Made by a program: the position numbers and the translations under genes. A model generated the notes under the pieces. The model was not told where the DNA came from, made no database searches, and was given only the letters and a program-made list of their open reading frames with translations. From Solirubrobacter sp963837485 (GTDB taxonomy: Bacteria > Actinomycetota > Thermoleophilia > Solirubrobacterales > Solirubrobacteraceae), in assembly GCA_963837485.1 (NCBI GenBank), contig CAWINP010000001.1, forward strand, positions 310,001 to 374,000: a DNA stretch of 64,000 nt, given 5' to 3'. Below, in pieces: positions 26,636-35,001 of the stretch. Each line of letters begins with the position of its first letter. Position 1 is the stretch's first letter.

Positions 26636-28593
26636 GCGTTCGAGACCAGGCGCCAGCCGACCTCGGCCGGCTCCGGCTCGGTCGCGACCACGAACGGCGC
26701 CGGGCCGGGGTCGGCGAGCGGCTCAGCGCTGGGCCGCGCCGACAGCACCGGCACGAACGGCGCGGGGGCCGCGGCGGGCTCGGGCGCGGGCACGGCGGGC
26801 ACCGCGGCGGCGACCGGCTCCGGCGCCGTCGTCACGACGAACGTCTCGGCGGCGTCCGGCTGCGGCGTGACCGGCGCCACGACGCAGGGCGCGCCGAGCT
26901 TGTAGACGAAGCGCATGCGCGCCTCGTGGTAGCTGCGGTCGGCTCCGAAGAAGCACTCGTGCGAGCGCGCCATCTCCTCGCCGCGGTACGCCTCCAGCGG
27001 CTTGACCCGCTCGTCGGCGGCGCGGCGGCGGCGCTTGGACTCCATCCACGCATGCCAGTCCTGGTGGCGCGCGAGCTTGGTCGCGACGGCGCGGACCTGG
27101 GCGCGGAACCCTGCCGCGTCGTCGCCGAAGACGTCGTCGATGAGGCCGAGCTCCTTCGCGCGGCGCGTCCCGATCGGGTCGAACTTGCCGGTCGTGATGC
27201 CGGTCAGCTCGGCGGTCGCGTCTGCGCCCACGCGGCGCGGGAGGACGTAGGTCCAGTACTCGGAGCCGTACAGCCCGCCCATGTGCTGGTAGTACGGGTT
27301 GAGCACGACATCCTTGCGCGCGAGAACGTGGTCGGCGGCCACCGCAAACGGCACGCCGCCGGCGGCCGCGTCGCCGCACAGGGCCGAGATCACCAGGTGC
27401 GAATCGGTCTCGAGGATCTCGCGCACGACGTCGTCGATCGCATGCAGGTTGAACCACGACTCCTCGCCCTGGTCGGTCGCCGCCTCGATCACGTTGAGGT
27501 GGATGCCGTTCGAGAAGAAGTCCTCGCCGCCCATCAGCACGATCGTGCGCGTCGTGCGGCGCGAGCGGGCGTACAGGTAGGCCTCGCGCAGGCGCCGGCA
27601 CTGCTCCGTGCTCATCGCGCCGTTGTAGAAGTCGAAGTACAGGTACCCGACCCCGTCGGCCTCCTCGTAGGAGATCTCGCGCCACGTGTGGTCGAACGGG
27701 ATCGGCGCGTGAAGCGGCACGCCGACCTCCGGCACGTCGAGCGTCACGCCCGCGAGCGCGAGCGCGCGCGTGGCGGGCAGCTTGAAGCCCTCGACGCTCC
27801 TCGGCGGCTTGAGGTGGGTGATCCACACGGCGCCGTCGACGGTCGCGCGGCAGAAGCCGCCGTTGCGGGTGGCGATGATCTCGCCCGGCGCCCCGCGCAG
27901 CGTGCGCTCCGGGTGGACGCCGAACAGGTGGAAGTCGATCCCGCTGACGCTGTCGAGCACGCCCGGGAAGCCCTCGGCCGCGCGCACCTTGCGAACGACG
28001 GTCGACGTGCTGTCCGAGCGCCAGTCGATCCGGCGGACCTCCTGCTTCATCAGCGGGCGCAGCTGCCCGGTGACCTTGGGGTCCGCGTAGTCCAGCGGCT
28101 CCGGCGCGAAGCCCGGGTCGGCCACCTTGCGCATCGTCTCCAGCAGCGCGTCGATCGCGTGGCTGCGGACCTCGTGGCGGTAGAGCGAGCTCTTGCCCAC
28201 CGCGCGCGTCGGAAACCTGCGCGTCGCCCAGATGTCGCCGGCGTCGGCCTCCTCGGAGGCCTCCAGGACGGTGACGCCCCATTCGCCGTAGCCGAGCTCG
28301 ATCGACCAGTCCAGCGAGGACGGGCCGCGATCGCCCTGCGGACCCGGATGCACGACCAGGCAGCGATGCTCGCGCCAGATGCTCTCCGGGATGAACGTCT
28401 TGAGCATCGGGCAGACGATCAGCTCAGGGCGGTGCGCCGCGACCGCCGCCTCCATCTCGTGCCCGGCGCTGACGACCTGCACGGTGACGTCGTGCCCGAG
28501 CTCCGTGAGCGCGATGAAGGCGCGCTGGCTCAGGCTGTTATGGGCCGAGACGAGGAAGAGGACCTTCAGTCCGTTGGGGGTCGCAGTGCTCAT
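26632..28593 (-). CDS. hypX: HypX/HoxX-type formyl-transfer and CO-forming hydrogenase maturation protein
   Basis: HypX takes a formyl group from N10-formyl-tetrahydrofolate and releases CO for the active site of NiFe hydrogenases under air. Residues 1-270 are a formyltransferase-like domain (CLVVHPGPQGDRGPSSLDWS, WGVTVLEASEEADAGDIWA, RKVRAAEGFPGVLD); residues about 290-550 are an enoyl-CoA hydratase-like domain (GGEDFFSNGIHLNVIEAA, ALCGDAAAGGVPFAVAAD, NPYYQHMGGLYGSEYW). ATG 28593 gives MSTATPNGLKVLFLVSAHNS. A Pro/Ala/Val-rich C-terminal extension of about 90 residues is unusual. No other hydrogenase gene is in the window. Confidence 0.88.
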   Translation of the reverse strand: MSTATPNGLKVLFLVSAHNSLSQRAFIALTELGHDVTVQVVSAGHEMEAAVAAHRPELIVCPMLKTFIPESIWREHRCLVVHPGPQGDRGPSSLDWSIELGYGEWGVTVLEASEEADAGDIWATRRFPTRAVGKSSLYRHEVRSHAIDALLETMRKVADPGFAPEPLDYADPKVTGQLRPLMKQEVRRIDWRSDSTSTVVRKVRAAEGFPGVLDSVSGIDFHLFGVHPERTLRGAPGEIIATRNGGFCRATVDGAVWITHLKPPRSVEGFKLPATRALALAGVTLDVPEVGVPLHAPIPFDHTWREISYEEADGVGYLYFDFYNGAMSTEQCRRLREAYLYARSRRTTRTIVLMGGEDFFSNGIHLNVIEAATDQGEESWFNLHAIDDVVREILETDSHLVISALCGDAAAGGVPFAVAADHVLARKDVVLNPYYQHMGGLYGSEYWTYVLPRRVGADATAELTGITTGKFDPIGTRRAKELGLIDDVFGDDAAGFRAQVRAVATKLARHQDWHAWMESKRRRRAADERVKPLEAYRGEEMARSHECFFGADRSYHEARMRFVYKLGAPCVVAPVTPQPDAAETFVVTTAPEPVAAAVPAVPAPEPAAAPAPFVPVLSARPSAEPLADPGPAPFVVATEPEPAEVGWRLVSNA

Positions 28594-28724
28594 CGTGGCC
28601 GCCGTAATCGACGAGACCGCAAGGCCCTTTATGCAGATACGGACAAACGTCCACTTCGATTCAAATGGCGCAATGGCCGTCGATATCCCCCGGTGTGCAA
28701 TCCCGTGGCAAGGAGTCGACGGCA

Positions 28725-30965
28725 ATGACGGACGGACCCGGAACCGCCCGGTGGCGCGACCGCCTGCCGCGCGGGCAGACGCTGCCGCCGGAGACGTGGG
28801 CGCGGCGACATCGCGCGATGACCTGGATCGCGTGGGCGCATGTCCCCGCGCTGATCGTCTTCGCGCTGGCCACGGGCCACGCGTTCTTCAACTCCGTGCT
28901 CGACGTCACGCCGATCGCGGTCTTCGCCGCGCTCGCCGGCCGCCGCGACCTGGGTCGCCGCTACCGCGCAGGCGCCGTGACCTTCTCGCTGCTGACCTCC
29001 TCGGCCATGCTCGTCTACTTCTGGGACGGCAAGATCGAGGCGCACTTCCACTTCTTCGTGATGGTCGCGCTGCTGGCGACCTACGAGGAGTGGTTCCCGT
29101 ACGTGCTCGCGTTCCTGTACGTGCTGCTGCACCACGGCACGATGGGCGTGCTGAATTCGGTCTCGGTCTACGACCACCCCGACGCGCAGCAGCACCCGTG
29201 GAGGTGGGCCGCTGTGCACGCGATCTTCCTCGGCAGCCTCGGCGTGGTGAACGTCGTCTCCTGGCGCATGAACGAGGATGCGCGCGAGGAGAGCCGCGAC
29301 TCCGACCAGCGCTTCCGCTCCGCGTTCGAGGACGCGCCGATCGGGATGGCGATCGTCGGCCTGGACGGCAGGATCCAGCGTGTCAACGAGCGCCTGTGCG
29401 CGGACACCGGCCTCAACCAGGACGACCTGCTCGGCCGCCGCCTTGACTCACTCACTCCGGCCGAGGACCGCGAGGCGAGCGCCGGCTGGCCGGCCGAGGC
29501 CGGCATCGAGATGGAGCGCCGCTTCATGCGCGCGGACGGCTCGATCGGCTGGGGGCTGTGGCAGCACTCGCTCGTCCACGACCGCGACGGCGAGCCCGCC
29601 TATTGGGTCTGCCACGTGCTCGACATCTCCGCTCGCAAGGGGGTCGAGCGCCAGCTCGACTACCAGGCGCACCACGATCCGCTCACCGGCCTGCCGAACC
29701 GCACGCTGTTCCTGCAGCGCCTGCGCGAGCTGATCGCCAAGAGCGGCCACGACGACGTCGCGGTGCTGTTCGTCGACCTGGACAACTTCAAGCTCATCAA
29801 CGACTCCCTCGGCCACGGCGCCGGCGACCGCCTGCTCGAGGTCGTCGCCGAGCGGCTGCGGCGCGTGCTGCGGCCGGGCGACCTGATCGCCCGCTTCGGC
29901 GGCGACGAGTTCGCGGTCATGATCGGCGGCGCCGGCGGCGAGAAGGCCGCGCGGCGAGTGGCCGACCGGCTCGCAGGGGCGCTGCGCGCTCCCGTCGAGC
30001 TCGACGGCGGCCAGCGCTTCGTCACCGCCAGCTTCGGCGTGCGCTCGATCAGCGCCAATGCCGCGGATCCGGAGGAGCTCCTGCGCGACGCCGACGCCGC
30101 GATGTACCGGGCCAAGGAGCTCGGCAAGGCGCGCTGCGAGGTGTTCGACATGAGCATGCGCGAGCGTGCGGTGGAGCGGCTCGACCTCGAAGGGAGCCTG
30201 CGTCACGCCCTCGACCGCGGTGAGCTGAAGATGCTCTACCAGCCGCAGGTCGAGCTCTCCACCGGACGGATCACCGGCGCCGAGGCGCTGATCCGCTGGT
30301 ATCACCCCGAGCGCGGGCTGATCGTGCCGCCCGCGTTCATCCCGATCGCCGAGCAGACGGGGCTGATCGTGCCGATCGGCGCCTGGGTGGTCGAGGAGTC
30401 CTGCCGCCAGGCCGCCAAGTGGGCCGCGACCGCCGATCGCGATCTGAGCGTCTCGGTCAACGTCTCCCCGCGCCAGCTCGCGACCGGCGACTTCCCGCAG
30501 GTCGTCGAGCAGGCGCTCGAGGCTTCCGGGCTGGACCCGCGCCTGCTGTGCCTGGAGATCACCGAGAGCGCCGTGCTCGCCGATCCGGAGGCCGCGACCG
30601 TCGCGCTCGAGCGGTTGAAGGCGCTCGGCGTGCGGCTGGCGATCGACGACTTCGGCATCGGCTACTCGTCGCTGGCTCAGTTGAAGGCGCTGCTGCCGGT
30701 CGACACGATCAAGATCGACAAGTCGTTCGTCGACGGGCTGAACAACAACAGCGAGGACACGGCGATCGTCGACGCGGTCCTGCGCCTGGCCGCCGGCCTG
30801 AACCTCTCGGCGGTGGCCGAGGGCGTGGAGACCGCCGAGCAGGTCGAGGCGCTGATCGCGCTCGGTTGCACGCTCTCGCAGGGCTTCCACTTCGCGCGGC
30901 CGCAGCCGCCGGAGGAGCTGGAGCGCCTGTTCGCGATCGACACGCTCGGCGAGCTCGCCGCCTGA
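28725..30965 (+). CDS. Membrane PAS-GGDEF-EAL cyclic-di-GMP enzyme
   Basis: A 746-residue protein that probably makes and degrades cyclic di-GMP. The N-terminal 175 residues form about five membrane helices with a His-rich patch (KIEAHFHFFVMVALLATYEE, LLHHGTMG); a PAS domain follows (about 195-310), then GGDEF with RFGGDEFAV and the product-binding RPGD I-site five residues before it, then EAL with EALIRWYHPERG, NVSPRQL, DDFGIGYSSL, KIDKSFV and EGVET. Both active sites look intact. AGGAG lies 10 nt before ATG 28725. The 131-nt gap to the divergent hypX holds the promoters. Confidence 0.93.
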   Translation: MTDGPGTARWRDRLPRGQTLPPETWARRHRAMTWIAWAHVPALIVFALATGHAFFNSVLDVTPIAVFAALAGRRDLGRRYRAGAVTFSLLTSSAMLVYFWDGKIEAHFHFFVMVALLATYEEWFPYVLAFLYVLLHHGTMGVLNSVSVYDHPDAQQHPWRWAAVHAIFLGSLGVVNVVSWRMNEDAREESRDSDQRFRSAFEDAPIGMAIVGLDGRIQRVNERLCADTGLNQDDLLGRRLDSLTPAEDREASAGWPAEAGIEMERRFMRADGSIGWGLWQHSLVHDRDGEPAYWVCHVLDISARKGVERQLDYQAHHDPLTGLPNRTLFLQRLRELIAKSGHDDVAVLFVDLDNFKLINDSLGHGAGDRLLEVVAERLRRVLRPGDLIARFGGDEFAVMIGGAGGEKAARRVADRLAGALRAPVELDGGQRFVTASFGVRSISANAADPEELLRDADAAMYRAKELGKARCEVFDMSMRERAVERLDLEGSLRHALDRGELKMLYQPQVELSTGRITGAEALIRWYHPERGLIVPPAFIPIAEQTGLIVPIGAWVVEESCRQAAKWAATADRDLSVSVNVSPRQLATGDFPQVVEQALEASGLDPRLLCLEITESAVLADPEAATVALERLKALGVRLAIDDFGIGYSSLAQLKALLPVDTIKIDKSFVDGLNNNSEDTAIVDAVLRLAAGLNLSAVAEGVETAEQVEALIALGCTLSQGFHFARPQPPEELERLFAIDTLGELAA

Positions 30966-30990
30966 TCCGCGCCCGGCACCAGCCGGCAGG

Positions 30991-32466
30991 TCAGACGAGC
31001 AGCACCTCGCCGGAGGACAGCGCGACGGTCCCGGACGGCGTCGCGATCAGCAGGGCGCCGGTCTCGTCGATGCCCGCGCCGACGCCCTCGCCGCCGCTCC
31101 AGCGCACGCCGCGGTCGAGCAGCGCGTCGCGCTCGCGCAGCGCGGTGACGATCTCGGCGGCCGGCTGGGCGAGGCGGATCTCGAGCGCGCCGAGCAGGTC
31201 GCTCAGGGCCGCCTCGACGTCGTCGCGGGCGAGCGCGGTCGCGATGTCCGCCACCTCCGGCGGCGTGCTCGTGACGTTCACGCCGATGCCGGCCACGGCC
31301 CAGTCCGGCGCGCGCGCCTCGACCAGGATCCCGGCGACCTTGAGCCCGTCGAGCAGGACGTCGTTCGGCCACTTGACGCGCGCGCCGGCGCCCGCCAGGT
31401 CGGCGACCGCGAGCCCGGCGCGCAGCGGCAGCAGGATGTCGAACGCCCGCAGGATCAGCGAGGCCGCGATCGCGGTGTCCGGCGGCGTGACCCACGTGCG
31501 GCCGTAGCGGCCGCGGCCGGCGGTCTGCTCGGACGCGGTCACGAGCGTGCCGTGGGGCGCGCCCTGCTCGGCCAGCTCGCGGGCCTTCGTGTTCGTGGAG
31601 CCGATGCTGCGGAAGTGCAGGCGGGGGTTCCCGAGCGTGGCGCCGGCTCGCGCTGCGGGCTCTTGTCGCCGGGGATCGTCGTCCAAGGGGCGATTCTCCC
31701 ACGGCGACGAGGCATCGAGCCGGAGCTCGTCGCCGGCGCGGAGGTCGAGCGCTGCGGCGGCGCTGCCGCCGTTGACGGCGAGCGCGAGGCCGCCGTCGGA
31801 CTCGGCGTAGAGCAGCAGCGCGCCGGGCGCGACGTCGCCGAACGTCCGCGTGAAGACCGCGGTGTGCGCGCCCCCCACAGTGAAGCTCCTCCCGGCCACG
31901 TCGGCGACCTCCGCGTCCAGCCGCGCGTTGCCGAAGCCGTCGAGCTCGAGCACGTGCGCGATCACCGCGGCGCCCTCTCGCCGCGCGCGCAGCTCCGGCA
32001 GCCGCACGAGCGATGCCGGGTCGATCTCCGCGTCCGGTTCCTCGCCCAGCGCGAGGTGCGCGGCCACGGGCGCGAAGACGTCGCGGCCGTGGAACGTCGC
32101 CGACACCGGCTCCAGCCGCCACGGCGACGCGCCGACGTCGTAGGCGCGGCTCACGCCGCCCAGGCGCTCCGCGGCGTCGATCAGCAGCCCGTTGTCGGGC
32201 CCGACGAGCCAGCGGTCCCCGGCCCGCAGCGCGACCGCGCGCCGCTCGCCGCCGACGCCCGGGTCGACGACCGCGACGTGCACCCCCGCCGGGACGTAAG
32301 GCAGCGCCCGCGCCAGCCGCCGCGCGCCCGTGCGCACGTCCTGCGGCGGCACGCCGTGCCCGAGATCGATGACGCGGATGTCCGGCGCAATCCGCGCGAT
32401 CACGCCGTGGACGACGCCCACGTACTCGTCGCCGGGCCCGTAGTCAGACAGAAACGTGATCGCCAT
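30991..32466 (-). CDS. SAM hydrolase (DUF62)-biotin protein ligase fusion
   Basis: One continuous 491-residue frame joins two enzymes. Residues 1-255 are a SAM hydroxide adenosyltransferase of the fluorinase/DUF62 fold (ITFLSDYGPGDEYVGVVHG, VAVVDPGVGGERRAV with the catalytic Asp and Arg, FHGRDVFAPVAA with the His). Residues about 285-491 are biotin-protein ligase (SIGSTNTKAREL, ATP loop TAGRGRYGRTW, KWPNDVLLDG, GIGVNV). The ligase lacks the HTH of E. coli BirA; the SAM domain occupies that position. The linker ENRPLDDDPRRQEPAARAGA is encoded by DNA resembling an eroded repeat-family-1 copy. It overlaps cobA-hemD by 23 nt. Confidence 0.88.
   Translation of the reverse strand: MAITFLSDYGPGDEYVGVVHGVIARIAPDIRVIDLGHGVPPQDVRTGARRLARALPYVPAGVHVAVVDPGVGGERRAVALRAGDRWLVGPDNGLLIDAAERLGGVSRAYDVGASPWRLEPVSATFHGRDVFAPVAAHLALGEEPDAEIDPASLVRLPELRARREGAAVIAHVLELDGFGNARLDAEVADVAGRSFTVGGAHTAVFTRTFGDVAPGALLLYAESDGGLALAVNGGSAAAALDLRAGDELRLDASSPWENRPLDDDPRRQEPAARAGATLGNPRLHFRSIGSTNTKARELAEQGAPHGTLVTASEQTAGRGRYGRTWVTPPDTAIAASLILRAFDILLPLRAGLAVADLAGAGARVKWPNDVLLDGLKVAGILVEARAPDWAVAGIGVNVTSTPPEVADIATALARDDVEAALSDLLGALEIRLAQPAAEIVTALRERDALLDRGVRWSGGEGVGAGIDETGALLIATPSGTVALSSGEVLLV
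31644..31700 (+). repeat. Relic of repeat family 1 inside the fusion gene
   Basis: On the minus strand the linker of the SAM hydrolase-biotin ligase gene reads GGGAGAATCGCCCC, a 25-nt diverged stretch, then GAGCCCGCAGCGCGAG. Both blocks match the arm and tail of repeat family 1 (GGGAGAATCGCCCC and GAGCCCGCAGGGCGAG). The orientation relative to transcription is opposite to that of the intact copies. Confidence 0.6.
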
Positions 32467-33886
32467 CGTCGAGCAGCGCCTGGATGATGCCGTCCGGCGT
32501 GTGCGGGTCGGCCTCGAGGTCGGGCTCGGCGCCGTGTGCGCGCAGCTCGGCGCTCGTCGCGGGGCCGATCGAGACGAGTCGGGGCCCGGACAGCGAGCCG
32601 CCCGCCGCCGCGAAGAAGCGGACCGACGACGCGGACGTGAAGAGCGCGTAGTCGGCGCCGGCCGCCGCCGCGCGCGTCTCGTCCGACAGGGGCTCGGCGA
32701 CGGTCTCGTAGAGCGCGACGACCTCGACCTCGCCGCGCGCGCGCAGCGCGTCGGGGAGCACGTCGCGACCCTCCTTCGCGCGGGCGACCACGGCGCGCCG
32801 GAACGGGACGTCGCGCAGCGCCTCCACCAGACCTTCGGCCACGGCGCGCTCCGGCACGACGTCGGGCTCGATCCCGCGCTCGCGCAGGGCTCGCGCCGTG
32901 CCGGGACCGATCGCGGCGATGGTGACGCCGGCCAGCTCGCGGGCGTCGCGCACGAGCTCGAACAGCCGCTCCGCGCCGTTCGGCGAGGTGACGCACAGCA
33001 GGTCGAAGTCCTTGGGCAGCGCGGCCTCCAGCGGGCGGATCGCGATCGCCGGCGCCTCGATCACGTCGGCGCCGAGCTCGCGCAGCCGCGCGGCGAGCGC
33101 GCTCGCCTGCGCCCGCGCGCGGGTGACCGCGACGGTGCGGCCGTGCAGCGGGCGCGCGTGGAGCCAGGCGATCCGCTCGTGCAGCGCGGCGACCGGCCCG
33201 ACGAGCGTGATCGCCGGCGCACGCGCCTGCGCGGCCTGCTCGGCGATGTCGCCCAGCGAGCCGAGGAACGTCCGCTGGCCGGGCAGCGTGCCGCGCTCGA
33301 CGACGGCCACCGGCTCGTCGGCGCCGCGACCGCCGGCCACGAGACGCTCGGCGATCCGCGGCAGCGCCATGACGCCCATGTAGAAGACCAGCGTGCCGGG
33401 GAAGGCGGCCAGCGCCGGCCAGTCGAGCGCGGTCTCCGGCTTGGCCGGGTCCTCGTGGCCGGTGACGAACGCGACGGCGCTCGCGACCTCGCGCTGCGTG
33501 ACCGGGATGCCGGCGTACGCGGGCGCCGCGATGCCGGCGGTCACGCCGGGCACGACCTCGAACGGGATGCCGGCCTCGCGCAGCGCGAGCGCCTCCTCGC
33601 CGCCGCGCCCGAACACGAACGGGTCGCCGCCCTTGAGGCGGACAACGACGTCCGCCCGCGCACCGTGCTCCACCAGCAGCCGCTCGGTCTCCTCCTGCGG
33701 CACCTGCGGCCCGCCGCCGACCTTGCCGACGTCGATCAGCTCGGCGTCCGCGCGCGCGCCGTCGAGCGCGCCCGGCCCGATCAGGCGGTCGTGGAGGATG
33801 ACGTCGGCGGCCGCGATCAGCTCACGCGCGCGGACCGTGAGCAGCCCGGGGTCGCCGGGCCCGGCGCCCACGAGATACACGGTCAC
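32444..33886 (-). CDS. cobA-hemD: Uroporphyrinogen-III C-methyltransferase / uroporphyrinogen-III synthase fusion
   Basis: A 480-residue bifunctional tetrapyrrole enzyme. Residues 1-240 are SUMT (YLVGAGPGDPGLLTVRA, RLKGGDPFVFGRGGEE, VVPGVTAGIAAPAYAGIP), adding two methyls from SAM to give precorrin-2. Residues about 250-480 are HemD (RTVAVTRARAQASALAARL, VTSPNGAERLFELV, FTSASSVRFFAAA), closing hydroxymethylbilane to uroporphyrinogen III. Such fusions are known in actinobacteria and firmicutes. Start is GTG 33886, overlapping the stop of a 21-residue bridge ORF from hemC (GTGA). Confidence 0.95.
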   Translation of the reverse strand: MTVYLVGAGPGDPGLLTVRARELIAAADVILHDRLIGPGALDGARADAELIDVGKVGGGPQVPQEETERLLVEHGARADVVVRLKGGDPFVFGRGGEEALALREAGIPFEVVPGVTAGIAAPAYAGIPVTQREVASAVAFVTGHEDPAKPETALDWPALAAFPGTLVFYMGVMALPRIAERLVAGGRGADEPVAVVERGTLPGQRTFLGSLGDIAEQAAQARAPAITLVGPVAALHERIAWLHARPLHGRTVAVTRARAQASALAARLRELGADVIEAPAIAIRPLEAALPKDFDLLCVTSPNGAERLFELVRDARELAGVTIAAIGPGTARALRERGIEPDVVPERAVAEGLVEALRDVPFRRAVVARAKEGRDVLPDALRARGEVEVVALYETVAEPLSDETRAAAAGADYALFTSASSVRFFAAAGGSLSGPRLVSIGPATSAELRAHGAEPDLEADPHTPDGIIQALLDDGDHVSV

Positions 33887-33948
33887 GCGCGGGCCGTCCT
33901 GGCGGCCGCTGCGTCGCCGCGGCGGGGCGCGGTGGAGCCGGTGCTCAT
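33883..33948 (-). CDS. 21-residue bridge ORF between hemC and cobA-hemD
   Basis: Starts with an ATG overlapping the hemC TGA (ATGA) and ends with a TGA overlapping the GTG of cobA-hemD (GTGA). The peptide is Ala/Arg-rich, beginning MSTGSTAPRRG. It shows no repeat-family-1 sequence but has the same bridging geometry as the repeat-borne ORFs. Probably a translational coupling device rather than a functional peptide. Confidence 0.45.
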   Translation of the reverse strand: MSTGSTAPRRGDAAAARTARA

Positions 33949-34784
33949 GCGGCGAGCCGTTCCGCGTCGCGCAGCAGCTCGGCGGCGCCGGCCGCGAGCA
34001 TGCGGCGGGCCAGCGCCTCGCCGGACGCCGCCTCGTCGATCAGCCACGCCGAGCCGTCGGGAAGGCCCGCGAACCCGCGTACGCGCCCGTCGATCGCGAG
34101 CACGCCGACCGGCGTGTGGCACGTCGCCTCGAGCAGCCGCACGGCGGCGCGCTCCTCGTCGAGGCACGCGTGCGTGCGTGGGTGGTCGGCGGCGGCCGCG
34201 GCCGCCGCCGACGGCGATCCCTCACGCGCCTGCACTGCGATCACGCCCTGCCCGGGCGCGGGCACGAAGTCCAGATGCGGGCCGCCCGCGCGACCGAGCC
34301 GCTCGAGTCCGGCGGACGCGAGCACGAGCGCGTCGACCTCGCCGGCGTCGCGCTTGGCCAGTCGCGTGTCGACATTGCCGCGCAGCGCCACGACCTCGAC
34401 GTCGGGCCGCGCGGCCAGCACCTGCGCGCGCCGCCGCAGCGCGCTCGTCCCGACGCGCGCGCCGACCCGCAGCGCCGCGAGCGAGCGCTCGCCGACCAGC
34501 ACGTCGAGCGGGTTCGCGCGCCGCGGCGTGGCGGCGATCACGGTTCCCGCCGCGAGCTCACCCGGTACGTCCTTGGCCGAGTGGATCGCCAGGTCGATCT
34601 CGCCGGCCAGCAGCGCGGACTCGAGCGCGCCGACCCAGCGCGACTTGTCGCCGTGCGCGCGGTCGATGTCACCCGCGGTGGTGATCTTCACCAGCTCGAC
34701 CGGTTCGCCGAGCAGCGCCGCCACCGAGCGCGCCTGCGCGAGCGCCAGCGCGCTCCCGCGGGTGCCGAGCCGCAGAGCCGTCAT
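33945..34784 (-). CDS. hemC: Hydroxymethylbilane synthase (porphobilinogen deaminase)
   Basis: HemC polymerises four porphobilinogens into hydroxymethylbilane. The 279-residue protein has LRLGTRGSALALAQA at the N-terminus, HSAKDVPGEL, GTSALRRRAQ, LRGNVDTRL and the dipyrromethane-cofactor Cys in LEATCHTPVGV, where most homologues have GGCQxP. ATG 34784 overlaps the stop of the repeat-borne bridge ORF upstream (ATGA). Part of the hemC start region is duplicated at 34918 within the repeat array. Confidence 0.95.
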   Translation of the reverse strand: MTALRLGTRGSALALAQARSVAALLGEPVELVKITTAGDIDRAHGDKSRWVGALESALLAGEIDLAIHSAKDVPGELAAGTVIAATPRRANPLDVLVGERSLAALRVGARVGTSALRRRAQVLAARPDVEVVALRGNVDTRLAKRDAGEVDALVLASAGLERLGRAGGPHLDFVPAPGQGVIAVQAREGSPSAAAAAAADHPRTHACLDEERAAVRLLEATCHTPVGVLAIDGRVRGFAGLPDGSAWLIDEAASGEALARRMLAAGAAELLRDAERLAA

Positions 34785-34918
34785 GAGGACTCCCGGCTCG
34801 GGAGAATCGCCCCCGGCTCGGGGCTCTCCGGCGCTCCGAGGGATTCCCTGTCGGCACGGGCGATTGCTCCCAGCGACCCGAGCGCGCAGCGCGAGCCCTC
34901 GCCGGTCAGTGCGGTCAT
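34781..34918 (-). repeat. Repeat family 1, full copy with 45-residue bridge ORF ending at hemC
   Basis: Contains both arms GGGAGAATCGCCC and GGGCGATTGCTCCC on the plus strand. The coding-strand ORF starts at an ATG (34918) that lies in a duplication of the hemC start region (MTAL as in hemC) and reads the repeat core as SLGAIARADRESLGAPESP, ending in a TGA overlapping the hemC ATG (ATGA). Confidence 0.85.
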
Positions 34919-35001
34919 GAGGACTCCCGGCCGGGGAGAATCGCCCCCTGGGCGATTGCTCCCAGCGACCCGAGCGCGCAGCGCGAGCGGTCGCCGGTCA
35001 C
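34915..35001 (-). repeat. Repeat family 1, short copy with 28-residue bridge ORF starting at hemA
   Basis: A shorter copy lacking about 50 bp of the central part but retaining both arms. A GTG overlapping the hemA TGA (GTGA) opens a 28-residue frame containing SLGAIAQGAILPGRESS, whose TGA overlaps the ATG of the next bridge ORF (ATGA). The two copies thus form a chain from hemA to hemC without an untranslated gap. Confidence 0.85.
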
